This document shows positions 1-7,360 of a stretch of DNA of 64,000 nt, piece after piece. The translations under genes were made by a program, and so were the position numbers. Source of the stretch: Chersky-806 sp038252255 (GTDB taxonomy: Bacteria > Actinomycetota > Acidimicrobiia > IMCC26256 > JAENVU01); the NCBI GenBank assembly GCA_038252255.1, contig JBBSAM010000010.1, positions 75,660-139,659 of the forward strand, in the 5' to 3' direction. The notes beneath the pieces were generated by a model that was given only the letters and a program-made list of their open reading frames with translations, was not told the DNA's origin and searched no databases. Positions within the stretch are counted from its first letter, which is position 1. Each line of letters starts with the position of its first letter.

Positions 1-948
1 GAGACGCGTGGCGAGCGCGATGGTCTGCTCCCGGCGCCACGGCTCGCCGCGGCAGATCCGCACCGCTTCCCTCGCCGCACCGATCGCCGCCGGTACGGCA
101 GACGCGGTGAACACGAACGGGCGGGCGTGGATCCGGAGGTGCTCGATCACGTCTGCGTCGCCCGCGATCACACCGCCGCACGACGCGAGCGACTTGCTGA
201 AGGTCCCCATGACGAGGTCCGCGCCCGGGTCGAGCCCGATGCACGACCCGCCACCGTCCGGCCCGAAGAGCCCGAGCGAGTGTGCCTCGTCGACGAGCGT
301 GCGCGCGCCGGCCGCGCGGCTGATCTCGAGCAGCCGGGGTAGGTCCACGAGGTCGCCCTCCATCGAGAACACCGAGTCCCAGACGACGAGGGTGGCGCGC
401 CCGTCCTGCGCGATCCGGGCGAGCTTCGCCTCCAGCTGGTCCAGGTCGTTGTGACGGACGCGCACCACCTTCGCGCCGGAGAGCTGGGCACCGTCCTCGA
501 TCGACGCGTGGTTCTTGGCATCGGTGACGATCACGTCGTCCGGGCCGCACAGCGTCGCGATCGTCGCCAGGTTGGCGAGGTATCCCGCGGTGAAGACGAG
601 CGCGGCTTCGCGCTGCATCCAGTCCGCGAGATCGGCCTCGAGCTCGAGGTGCAGGTCGAGCGTGCCGTTCATCAGCCGGGACCCGGTGCAGCCGGTCCCG
701 TACCGATCGACGGCGAGCTTGGCCGCCTCGGCCACCCGCGGGTCGTCGGCCAGGCCGAGGTAGTTGTTGGAGCCGAACATGAGCTTGCGCTCGCCGCCGA
801 CCATCACCTCGCGGCCGAGCGCTGACCCGATGGGCACGAAGTACGGGAACGCATGAGCCCGGGTGGAGAGCGCGACGTCGGCGAGGCGCGGATCCGCCCG
901 CACCTTCCAGAAGAGGTCGCGCTGGAGCTGTTCGATCATCGTCGTCAT
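1..948 (-). CDS. Alpha-oxoamine synthase family (BioF/KBL-like), 3' end outside window
   Basis: A PLP-dependent acyl-CoA:amino-acid C-acyltransferase of the fold-type I aminotransferase class, which condenses an acyl-CoA with an amino acid and releases CO2. The 316 visible residues read without a stop to the window edge. Seen: the N-terminal GSNNYLGLADDP glycine loop, NHASIEDG, DEAHSLGLFG with the cofactor-contacting Asp and His, and TFSKSLAS with the Schiff-base Lys at residue 252. The C-terminal domain is missing because the window starts here. The ATG at 948 overlaps the stop of the LLM oxidoreductase gene (ATGA), so the two are probably translationally coupled. The family covers 8-amino-7-oxononanoate synthase, 2-amino-3-ketobutyrate ligase and lipid or signal synthases; no biotin genes are visible, so the substrate is left open. 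Confidence 0.85.
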   Translation of the reverse strand, partial: MTTMIEQLQRDLFWKVRADPRLADVALSTRAHAFPYFVPIGSALGREVMVGGERKLMFGSNNYLGLADDPRVAEAAKLAVDRYGTGCTGSRLMNGTLDLHLELEADLADWMQREAALVFTAGYLANLATIATLCGPDDVIVTDAKNHASIEDGAQLSGAKVVRVRHNDLDQLEAKLARIAQDGRATLVVWDSVFSMEGDLVDLPRLLEISRAAGARTLVDEAHSLGLFGPDGGGSCIGLDPGADLVMGTFSKSLASCGGVIAGDADVIEHLRIHARPFVFTASAVPAAIGAAREAVRICRGEPWRREQTIALATRL

Positions 949-2078
949 GGCGCGCTCCGGAACGTGAGCCGCGCGGCGCGAATCGCGGCGCGCGTCGCGC
1001 GGTTGGCACCTTCGAGCTCCTCGGGGATGCCGAGTGGCAGCAAATTGTCGAGGACGACGCGGCGCACGCCGGCTTCAACGAACGGCTGGAGCTGCGCCAC
1101 GATCTCGGCCGGCGTCCCGTACGTCACGAAGTTCCGCGCCGCGTCGATCGGGAGGTCGTTGGCGGCGTCGCGCAACGTCGCGGACGGAACCCACTCGGGG
1201 ACGAAGTCCCGCAGGCCGGAGAATCCCGGACCCAGCGGGTGCTCCATGCCGCTGCGGGCGAAGAGCGCGGCGTTGCCGGCGAGCGCCTGCGTGCGCAGCA
1301 GCACGCCTTCGAGCGCCTTCACGGCGACCTCGTGATCTTCGTGGATCACCGCGTACAGGTAGAGCCCGGGCACGATCGCCGCGGGATCCCGCCCCGCCCG
1401 TTCCGCGGCGCTGCGCGCGACCGCGAGCTGCTCCGCGTACCGCTCCGCAGTGGTGGGCAGCACGGGCAACCAGCCGGTGCCGTACCGGCCGACGAGATCG
1501 AGCAACGCGTCCGAGTGGCCCCCGAGCACGATCTCGACCGGCGGCCCGCCGGCCCCGGAGCTCGCCATCCCGGGCAGGCGGTCGATGGTGAAGTGCTCGC
1601 CCGAGAACGAGACGGGGCCGTCCGTTACGAGCAGTCTGGTGATGATCTCCAGCCCCTCGCCCAGCCGGCCGACCGGTCGGACCCGCTCGATGCCGAGCGG
1701 CGCGGTGTTGAGGCCCTCCCCCGATCCGAGCCCGAGGACGAAACGTCCCGGTGCGAGCTCGCCGAGCGTGGCCGCGGCCTGAGCAATCGTGGCCGGATGG
1801 CGGCGGTAGGTGTCGGTGACGGCGATCCCGACCCGGGGCCGCCGGGTGGCCATCAGCGTGGCCGTCGCCGCGACGAACGGGTCGGCGTAGGCGTGAGGGT
1901 CGTCCACGACCTCGGCCAGGACACCTCCGGCCTCGCGCCAGAGCTCCCGCGGGTGCCACCCCATCAGGTGATCCGGGTACCAGAGCGCGTCGACACCCTC
2001 GGCCTCGGCCAGCATCGCGGCCCCCGTGGCGATGGCCGCGACGCGGTAGGGAAATCCCATCGTGCCGATCTCGATCAT
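945..2078 (-). CDS. LLM-class oxidoreductase, probably F420-dependent
   Basis: A luciferase-like monooxygenase-superfamily TIM barrel of 377 residues. Seen: an N-terminal IEIGTMGFPYR strand, the ALWYPDHLMGW segment typical of F420-dependent members (compare glucose-6-phosphate dehydrogenase FGD and TIGR03557-type proteins), a TVGTY-like region replaced by GIAVTDTYRRHP, and LGLGSGEGLN at the phosphate-binding strand. In this superfamily those features favour F420 over FMN, but the substrate cannot be read from sequence. The ATG at 2078 is the only good start. The stop overlaps the start of the downstream PLP acyltransferase gene, giving a two-gene unit. Upstream lies a large hairpin element (2111-2198), so transcription probably begins between 2079 and 2110 or reads through it. 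Confidence 0.8.
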   Translation of the reverse strand: MIEIGTMGFPYRVAAIATGAAMLAEAEGVDALWYPDHLMGWHPRELWREAGGVLAEVVDDPHAYADPFVAATATLMATRRPRVGIAVTDTYRRHPATIAQAAATLGELAPGRFVLGLGSGEGLNTAPLGIERVRPVGRLGEGLEIITRLLVTDGPVSFSGEHFTIDRLPGMASSGAGGPPVEIVLGGHSDALLDLVGRYGTGWLPVLPTTAERYAEQLAVARSAAERAGRDPAAIVPGLYLYAVIHEDHEVAVKALEGVLLRTQALAGNAALFARSGMEHPLGPGFSGLRDFVPEWVPSATLRDAANDLPIDAARNFVTYGTPAEIVAQLQPFVEAGVRRVVLDNLLPLGIPEELEGANRATRAAIRAARLTFRSAP

Positions 2079-2110
2079 GGTGTGCGTTCAGGCTAACCGT
2101 GCCTCGAAGG

Positions 2111-2198
2111 GATCTTCGGGACTTGCTTTGCGAGGATCTCCGGAGGGCGACCGCTGGACCGCGGTCGCCGGACGCCCTCCGGCGGCTTTCCGAAGATC
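2111..2198. repeat. Nested inverted-repeat element (family A, single copy)
   Basis: Outer arms GATCTTCGG (2111-2119) and CCGAAGATC (2190-2198) enclose inner arms CCGGAGGGCG (2140-2149) and CGCCCTCCGG (2173-2182). A further stem, GCGACCG with CGGTCGC, lies inside these. The inner arms and 17 of the 23 bases between them match the 60-bp tandem unit at 38772-38951, so this is a dispersed palindromic family. It lies between two divergent LLM-oxidoreductase genes. Confidence 0.75.
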
Positions 2199-2219
2199 TG
2201 GACAGATCGGGGTGACCGT

Positions 2220-2247
2220 GTGAAAATGGAACAGGTTTCATTTTCAC
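2220..2247. promoter_or_regulatory. 28-bp operator-like palindrome, KstR-type core
   Basis: A dyad centred between 2233 and 2234 pairs 12 of 14 positions, with arms GTGAAAATG and CATTTTCAC around a core TGGAACAGGTTTCA. The core fits TnnAACnnGTTnnA, the published pattern for the TetR-family sterol regulator KstR of mycolic-acid actinobacteria. It ends 55 bp before the ATG at 2303, where an operator would act on the plus-strand oxidoreductase. No regulator gene lies nearby, so the binding protein is unknown. Confidence 0.5.
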
Positions 2248-2302
2248 GCGCGGGGGTACTCGCGCGGTTCCGGCCAGTCACACGAGAGCGGAGGGGCGCG
2301 CA

Positions 2303-3439
2303 ATGGAATTCGGGCTGTTCATGGGGGGCTTCGTCCACAAGGACCAGATGGCCACCGACCCGAACGCCGAGCACACGCGGCTGATGAGCGAAGTGGCACT
2401 GGCCGAGGTCGGCGACCGGACCAACTGGAAGTACTCGTGGTGGACCGAGCACCACTTCCTCTGGGAGTACTCCCACATCTCGTCGAACGAGGTGATCATG
2501 CCCTTCGTCGCCGCGCGTACGAACCAGATGCACATCGGGTCCGGGATCATCAACATCACTCCCCCGGTGAACCACCCGGCGCGTGTCGCCGAGCGCGTCG
2601 CGATGCTCGACCACCTCTCCGAGGGCCGCTTCGAGTTCGGCACCGGTCGTGGCTCGTCGACCACCGAGCAGGCCGGGTTCGGCATCAACGACCCGGACCT
2701 CACCAAGGAGATGTTCGACGAGGCGATCGTCGAGTTCAAGCACATGTGGGCACCCGGCACGTACTCGCACGACGGCCGCTTCTTCTCGCTCCCCGAGCGC
2801 AACGTGCTGCCGAAGCCGTACATCAAGCCGCACCCGCCGATGTGGGTCGCGGCGGGCAACCCGGGGACGTTCGAGAAGGCCGGAAAGATGGGCCTCGGCG
2901 TCCTCTGCTTCACCGGTGGCGCGCCGGAGAAGATGGCGCCGCTCGTCGAGATCTACAAGAACGCGATCAAGGAGGCCGAGCCCGTCGGCGAGTACGTGAA
3001 CGACAACGTCGCGATCACGACGAGCTTCATGTGCCTCGAAGACCGCGACGAAGCGATCGACTGGGTGACGCGCTCGGGCAACGGGTACCAGCAGACGCTG
3101 CTGTTCAAGTACCTGGACACGTTCCCGAAGCCGCCGTGGGTGCCGGAGTGGCCGACCGAGATCCCGGACCCGACCCGGGACCAGGTGATCGCGGGCCAGG
3201 AGATGGGCGCGAGCATCGTCGGCACCCCCGAGGACTGCGCCGAGTCGCTCCGCAAGTGGGACGCGATCGGCGTGGACCAGCTGATCATGGGCCCGTCCGG
3301 GAGCACCTACCCCCACGAGGTCATGGCGCACACGATCGAGCTGTTCGGCAACGCGGTGATCCCCGAGTTCGACCGCGACCCGGAGCACTCGACGAGCCGC
3401 TACCGGCGCGAAGCCGCGGCTCGCCTCGCACCCGTCTGA
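2303..3439 (+). CDS. LLM-class flavin/F420-dependent oxidoreductase
   Basis: A 378-residue bacterial-luciferase-like protein. It starts with MEFGLFMGGFVHKDQ, has the WTEHHF signature near residue 52 (the xxEHHF motif of FMN-using luciferase-like monooxygenases), IGSGIINITPPVNHPARVAE for the flavin-phosphate region, and FGTGRGSS. The EHHF motif suggests a reduced-FMN monooxygenase, although related actinobacterial proteins are annotated as F420-linked. The start has a strong ribosome site, GGAGGGG at 2290-2296. The upstream palindrome at 2220-2247 suggests repressor control, and its KstR-like core would fit a steroid or lipid catabolic role, as KstR regulons include luciferase-like oxidoreductases. 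This role is inferred only. Confidence 0.85.
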   Translation: MEFGLFMGGFVHKDQMATDPNAEHTRLMSEVALAEVGDRTNWKYSWWTEHHFLWEYSHISSNEVIMPFVAARTNQMHIGSGIINITPPVNHPARVAERVAMLDHLSEGRFEFGTGRGSSTTEQAGFGINDPDLTKEMFDEAIVEFKHMWAPGTYSHDGRFFSLPERNVLPKPYIKPHPPMWVAAGNPGTFEKAGKMGLGVLCFTGGAPEKMAPLVEIYKNAIKEAEPVGEYVNDNVAITTSFMCLEDRDEAIDWVTRSGNGYQQTLLFKYLDTFPKPPWVPEWPTEIPDPTRDQVIAGQEMGASIVGTPEDCAESLRKWDAIGVDQLIMGPSGSTYPHEVMAHTIELFGNAVIPEFDRDPEHSTSRYRREAAARLAPV

Positions 3440-3578
3440 CTCTCGGGCACCGGGAACATTCGCGAGCGACTCACCGTTTGAGAGATAGCTGGTCTGCCCA
3501 GGCCAGCGTCGGCGTCGGTCGAGGCGCAGGACCCGCCCCCTGCCCCGGGGACCCTGCGTCTCCCGGCGCCCACCTTCT

Positions 3579-3624
3579 GGGTCGCTCCCGCCTCCACACT
3601 TCGTGCCCGCTCCGGCTTCCGCTC
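3579..3624. repeat. Dispersed 46-bp repeat (family B), copy 1
   Basis: It starts GGGTCGCTCC and includes CGTGCCCGCTCC. A copy with roughly 85 % identity, allowing short gaps, lies at 33086-33131. Both copies sit immediately beyond the stop codon of a minus-strand gene (here the gene ending at 3629). They may act in 3'-end formation or simply be an intergenic repeat; no clean hairpin with a U-tract was seen. Confidence 0.5.
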
Positions 3625-3628
3625 CTGC

Positions 3629-4045
3629 TCAAGCCGTGCGCGTTGCCGGGCGGCTCATCGGAGAGGCCGGGGTCTCGTGCTCGAGGGCGCGGGCGAGGGC
3701 GTCGACGGCTGTGTGGGCCCGGTCGAAGTAGCGGATCTGGCGCCGGCCGCTCCACCGCTGCGGCCGCCGGCTCACCGGCCGGACCCGGATCTCGACCGCG
3801 TCGCGGGCCCAGGCCGCGAGCTCGACCTCGACCCGCTCCGAGCGGCGAGGACCGGTCACCAGCTCGGCCGGGGCCTGGCGGTCCGGCGGGCCGCTGCCCC
3901 ACGGCCCGGTGATCGAGCGCCGCTCGAACGGGCCCAGCAATCTCAGGCCGGCGTACTCGCCCGGAGCCAGGCTGCCCAGGGCCCGCTCCGCCTGCTCGGG
4001 CGCCCGCCGGACCCGGCGGGAGAGGACGAACGTGTGCTGCGCCAT
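3629..4045 (-). CDS. Hypothetical protein, 138 residues
   Basis: Not recognised. The start ATG at 4045 is preceded by GAGGAGG at good spacing, which is why the longer upstream open frame is rejected. The protein is Arg-rich (LSRRVRRAPEQAERAL, VRPVSRRPQRWSGRRQ) with no signal peptide or membrane segment. Its layout of short strands followed by a C-terminal helix (RAHTAVDALARALEHE) could suit a small START/SRPBCC-like or polyketide-cyclase-like fold, but no diagnostic motif supports that. It is divergent from the small gene at 4226 and ends next to repeat family B. Confidence 0.6.
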   Translation of the reverse strand: MAQHTFVLSRRVRRAPEQAERALGSLAPGEYAGLRLLGPFERRSITGPWGSGPPDRQAPAELVTGPRRSERVEVELAAWARDAVEIRVRPVSRRPQRWSGRRQIRYFDRAHTAVDALARALEHETPASPMSRPATRTA

Positions 4046-4225
4046 CGAATCCTCCTCGGGTTCGGTACGCCCCCAATCCTGGTGCGGCCGGGTTGCCGGG
4101 CGGTCGCCCCGAGGCGACGGGACGACGACCGTCGCGTGACGTTTGGGTGAGTGACCGCGGTCACGGGGCCACCCTCCGCAGCCGCGCGATGTGCCATTCC
4201 CGGAGGGAAGCGGCAGACTGCGGCC

Positions 4226-4399
4226 ATGCCGACACCTCGAACTTCCCCCTCGCCGCGGCCCGCCGCCGAGCGCGAGGCCGACTACCGCGAGTTCTGGGAC
4301 CGCCGCGCCGACGGCTCCACCGAGCCCCGCAAGGCCGCCTTCGCGGACAGCGTCGCCTCGGTGCGCAAGCGCATCATGAAGCGCAAGCACCGCCCGTAG
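4226..4399 (+). CDS. Small hypothetical protein, 57 residues
   Basis: Not recognised. The protein has a Pro/Arg-rich start, an acidic-basic middle (EADYREFWDRRADG) and a basic tail ending VRKRIMKRKHRP. It is probably a soluble, nucleic-acid- or ribosome-associated small protein, though this is composition only. GGAGGG lies rather far upstream (4202-4207). The next gene, pilC, is convergent; about 86 bp separate the two stops. A longer in-frame start exists at 4151 but would precede that ribosome site. Confidence 0.45.
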   Translation: MPTPRTSPSPRPAAEREADYREFWDRRADGSTEPRKAAFADSVASVRKRIMKRKHRP

Positions 4400-4485
4400 C
4401 TACGACGGCGGGTCGTCGTTCTCGGCCCGCTCGCGCCGCGGCGCGCGGAACCACCGTGCCGCGTCCCAGCAGCCGCGCCGTTCGC

Positions 4486-5706
4486 CTACTTGATGAGCTT
4501 GATGATGTTGAACATCGGCAGGTAGAGGCTGATGATCATGCCGCCGACGATCACGCCCATGATGCAGATGAGGAGCGGCTCGATCAGTGACGTCAGCGCA
4601 TCGACGGTCGCGCTGACCTCCTGGTCGTAGAAGTCGGCGATCTTGTCGAGCATCTCGTCCAGAGCGCCGGTCTCCTCCCCCACCGAGATCATCTGCACGA
4701 CCATCGGCGGGAAGACCTCGTGCTCGGCCAGCGGCCGGGCGAGCGTGTCGCCACGCTTCACCGCGTTCTGCGTCTCGCGCACCGCGGTGGACACCACCTC
4801 GTTGCCGGACGTCTCGGCGACGATGTCGAGCGCCTCGAGGATGCCGACGCCGGAACGGGTGAGCGCGGCGAGCGTGCGGGAGAAGCGGGCCAGCGCGGCC
4901 TTGCGCACGAGCGTTCCACCGACGGGGACGCGCAGCTTGAACGCGTCCCACTTCGGGCGGCCCTGCGGCGTCTTGATCCACTTCCGGAACCCATACCCCG
5001 CCGCGACGCCGAGGACGATGACGACGAGGAAGAACTTCTTCAGCAGGTCCGAGACCGAGATGAGGACGCGCGTCGGCAGGGGCAGCGTGCCGCCGAGGTC
5101 GGCGTAGATCGACTTGAACTGCGGCACGATCAGCAAGAGCATCGCGGTCGCGATCACCGAGCAGATGGCGAGCACGACGATCGGGTACGTCATCGCCGAG
5201 CGGATCTTGCGCCGCAGCTCGACCTGCTTCTCGATGGTGTCGGCGAGCCGGGTGAGCACCGAGTCGAGCACTCCCCCGGCTTCACCGGACTTCACCATCG
5301 CGATGTAGAGGTGGTTGAAGACCTTCGGGTGCTTCGACATCGCGGCGGAGAGTGACGAGCCGCGCTCGACGTCGAGCCGGACGTCACCTGCGACCTTGGC
5401 CAGCTGCTGGTTCTCGGTCTGCTCGGTGAGGATCGCGAGGGCCCGGATCAGCGAGAGCCCGGAGTTGATCATCGTGGCGAACTGCCGCGAGAACACCGCG
5501 GTGTCCTTCAGCTTGATCCGGCCGCTCAGGCCGGGGATCGACACCTCGCTCGTGAGCGACTTCGACGACTTCTGCTCGATCGCGATGGGCGTGTAGCCCA
5601 TCTGGCGGAGCTTCCCGACGACGAGGCTCTCGTCGTCCGCTTCGAGCGACCCTTCGACGACGTTGCCGCCCTGGTCGCGGACCTTGTACGCGAAGGTCGT
5701 CGGCAT
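4486..5706 (-). CDS. pilC: Type IV pilus inner-membrane platform protein PilC
   Basis: PilC/GspF-family polytopic protein of 406 residues, the usual family length. It is the inner-membrane platform that couples the PilB and PilT motors to pilin assembly. Seen: an N-terminal FAYKVRDQGGNVVEGSLEA domain, two T2SSF repeats (FSRQFATMINSGLSLIRAL and FSRTLAALTRSGVGILEAL), and hydrophobic segments near residues 170-195, 215-235 and 378-402. The ATG at 5706 overlaps the TGA of pilT by one base. An in-frame start 57 bases upstream lies within pilT and is less likely. It is the last gene of the pilB-pilT-pilC set and ends at a convergent gene. Confidence 0.93.
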   Translation of the reverse strand: MPTTFAYKVRDQGGNVVEGSLEADDESLVVGKLRQMGYTPIAIEQKSSKSLTSEVSIPGLSGRIKLKDTAVFSRQFATMINSGLSLIRALAILTEQTENQQLAKVAGDVRLDVERGSSLSAAMSKHPKVFNHLYIAMVKSGEAGGVLDSVLTRLADTIEKQVELRRKIRSAMTYPIVVLAICSVIATAMLLLIVPQFKSIYADLGGTLPLPTRVLISVSDLLKKFFLVVIVLGVAAGYGFRKWIKTPQGRPKWDAFKLRVPVGGTLVRKAALARFSRTLAALTRSGVGILEALDIVAETSGNEVVSTAVRETQNAVKRGDTLARPLAEHEVFPPMVVQMISVGEETGALDEMLDKIADFYDQEVSATVDALTSLIEPLLICIMGVIVGGMIISLYLPMFNIIKLIK

Positions 5707-7280
5707 CAGGCCGCCCAGCTCGGCTGCTGCACCAGCCGCCGCAGGTCGTCCTCGTTCGTGCACCGCTCGAGCGCGACGTCGAGCGTCACCTTGCCGGCGC
5801 GTACGAGCGCGGCGAGCGTCTGATCCATCGTGACCATGCCGAACTTCCCGCCCGCCTGCATGAGCGAGTAGATCTGGTAGATCTTCCCCTCCCGGATGAG
5901 GTTGCGGACCGCGGGAGTGGCGACGAGCACCTCGGCTGCCACGGCGCGGCTGGACCCGTCCGCGGTGCGCAGCAGCTGTTGCGTGCAGATGCCCTGGAGC
6001 GACGCGGCGAGCTGCACCCGGATCTGCTGTTGCTGGTGCGCCGGGAACACGTCGATGATGCGGTCGATCGACTGCGGCGCATCCTGGGTGTGCAGCGTCG
6101 CGAACACGAGGTGGCCCGTCTCGGCCGCAGTGAGCGCGGTCTGGATCGTCTCCAGGTCACGCATCTCCCCGACGAGGATCACGTCCGGGTCCTGGCGCAG
6201 CACGTGCCGCAACGCCTCGGCGAAGGAGTGCGTGTCCTCACCGACCTCGCGCTGGTTCACGACCGCCCGCTTGTGGTTGTGGAGGAACTCGATGGGGTCC
6301 TCGACGGTCATGATGTGCAGCGCCTTGGTGCGGTTCACGATGTCCACGAGCGAGGCGAGCGTCGTGCTCTTGCCCGAACCCGTCGGGCCGGTCACGAGCA
6401 CGAGCCCGCGCGGCAGCTCCGCGAACGTCTTCACCGACGCAGGCAGCCCCAGCAGGTCGAAGTCCACGATCTCGTAGGGGATCGCCCGCATCACCGCGCC
6501 GACGGAGTCCCGTTGCAGAAAGACGTTCATGCGGAAGCGACTCTTGCCGGGCAGGGTGTACGAGCAGTCGAGCTCGAGGTCGTTCTCGAACTTCTCCCGC
6601 TGCCGCTGCGTGAGGATCGCGTAGATCATCTCCCGGATCTGCGAGCCGTTGATCGCCTCGATGTCCGGCATGACCCGCAGCTCACCGTTGACCCGGATGA
6701 CCGGCGGGCTCCCGGCCGTGAGGTGGAGGTCCGATCCCTTCCAGTCGAGCAGCACCGAGAGCAGCTCGTTGATGTGGATCCCCTCCGGCTCGTCCGCGAT
6801 GCCGAAGGACTCCGGCTCGTCGAGTGACGGCGCGTCCGCTCGGTCGACGCCGAATACCGAGTCGATCGCGTGCTGGATCTCGTAGCGCCCCGCCGCGGCC
6901 GGGATGATCTCGTAACCCGTCGCGATCCCGACGGCTTGCACCGCGGCGTCGTCTCCCGGGTCGGCGAAGGCGACGACGAGCTTCGGGCCTTCGAAGTCCA
7001 CGCCGATCGCGACGCGCTCACGCGCGACGGGCTCGGGGATGGTGGAAGCTGCGTCGGGGTGGAGGGGATGCTCGGTGAAGTCCACGAAGCGCAAGCCGAC
7101 GGTCTCGGCGATGGCCGCGCTGAGGTCCTTCTCGCTCACCAGCCCGTTGCGGTGCAGCACTGCGGGGAGCGGGTCACCGGTACGGCGCGACTCCGCCATT
7201 GCGATCGCCAGATCGTCGCGGGACAAGACGTGACGATCGATCAAGAACTCCCCGAGGATCCGGGCCTGACTCGAGAGCAT
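5706..7280 (-). CDS. pilT: Pilus retraction-type ATPase PilT with N-terminal MshEN-like domain
   Basis: A hexameric secretion ATPase expected to drive pilus retraction. At 524 residues it is about 170 longer than common PilT proteins. The extra N-terminus (residues about 1-145: ILGEFLIDRHVLSRDDLAIA, then VGLRFVDF) resembles the MshEN / T2SSE N-terminal domain normally found on PilB/GspE. The PilT core follows: NELLSVLLDWKGSDLHLTAG, Walker A GPTGSGKST near residue 300, the Asp/His boxes and AEALRHVLRQDPDVILVGEMRD with GHLVFATLHT. The start ATG at 7280 has AGGGAGGGGG upstream. A sigma-28-like promoter lies at 7302-7330. MshEN domains can bind c-di-GMP, so retraction might be nucleotide-regulated; this is inferred. 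Confidence 0.92.
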   Translation of the reverse strand: MLSSQARILGEFLIDRHVLSRDDLAIAMAESRRTGDPLPAVLHRNGLVSEKDLSAAIAETVGLRFVDFTEHPLHPDAASTIPEPVARERVAIGVDFEGPKLVVAFADPGDDAAVQAVGIATGYEIIPAAAGRYEIQHAIDSVFGVDRADAPSLDEPESFGIADEPEGIHINELLSVLLDWKGSDLHLTAGSPPVIRVNGELRVMPDIEAINGSQIREMIYAILTQRQREKFENDLELDCSYTLPGKSRFRMNVFLQRDSVGAVMRAIPYEIVDFDLLGLPASVKTFAELPRGLVLVTGPTGSGKSTTLASLVDIVNRTKALHIMTVEDPIEFLHNHKRAVVNQREVGEDTHSFAEALRHVLRQDPDVILVGEMRDLETIQTALTAAETGHLVFATLHTQDAPQSIDRIIDVFPAHQQQQIRVQLAASLQGICTQQLLRTADGSSRAVAAEVLVATPAVRNLIREGKIYQIYSLMQAGGKFGMVTMDQTLAALVRAGKVTLDVALERCTNEDDLRRLVQQPSWAA

Positions 7281-7301
7281 GAGCCCCCTCCCTTCCGCCC
7301 C

Positions 7302-7330
7302 TTATCGGCGGCTGCATGGCTTCGCTGGAG
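7302..7330 (-). promoter_or_regulatory. Sigma-28 (FliA/WhiG)-like promoter of pilT
   Basis: On the minus strand, CTCCAG (7325-7330), 15 bases, then GCCGATAA (7302-7309). The -10 is a perfect match to the FliA consensus GCCGATAA; the -35 keeps four of the six bases of CTAAAG. The -10 lies in a small inverted repeat, CCGCC-GATAAGG-GGCGG. The ATG is 22 bases beyond the -10 element. Confidence 0.7.
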
Positions 7331-7360
7331 GAAAAGTCGCAGCGGGGGCCGGCTCGGAGA

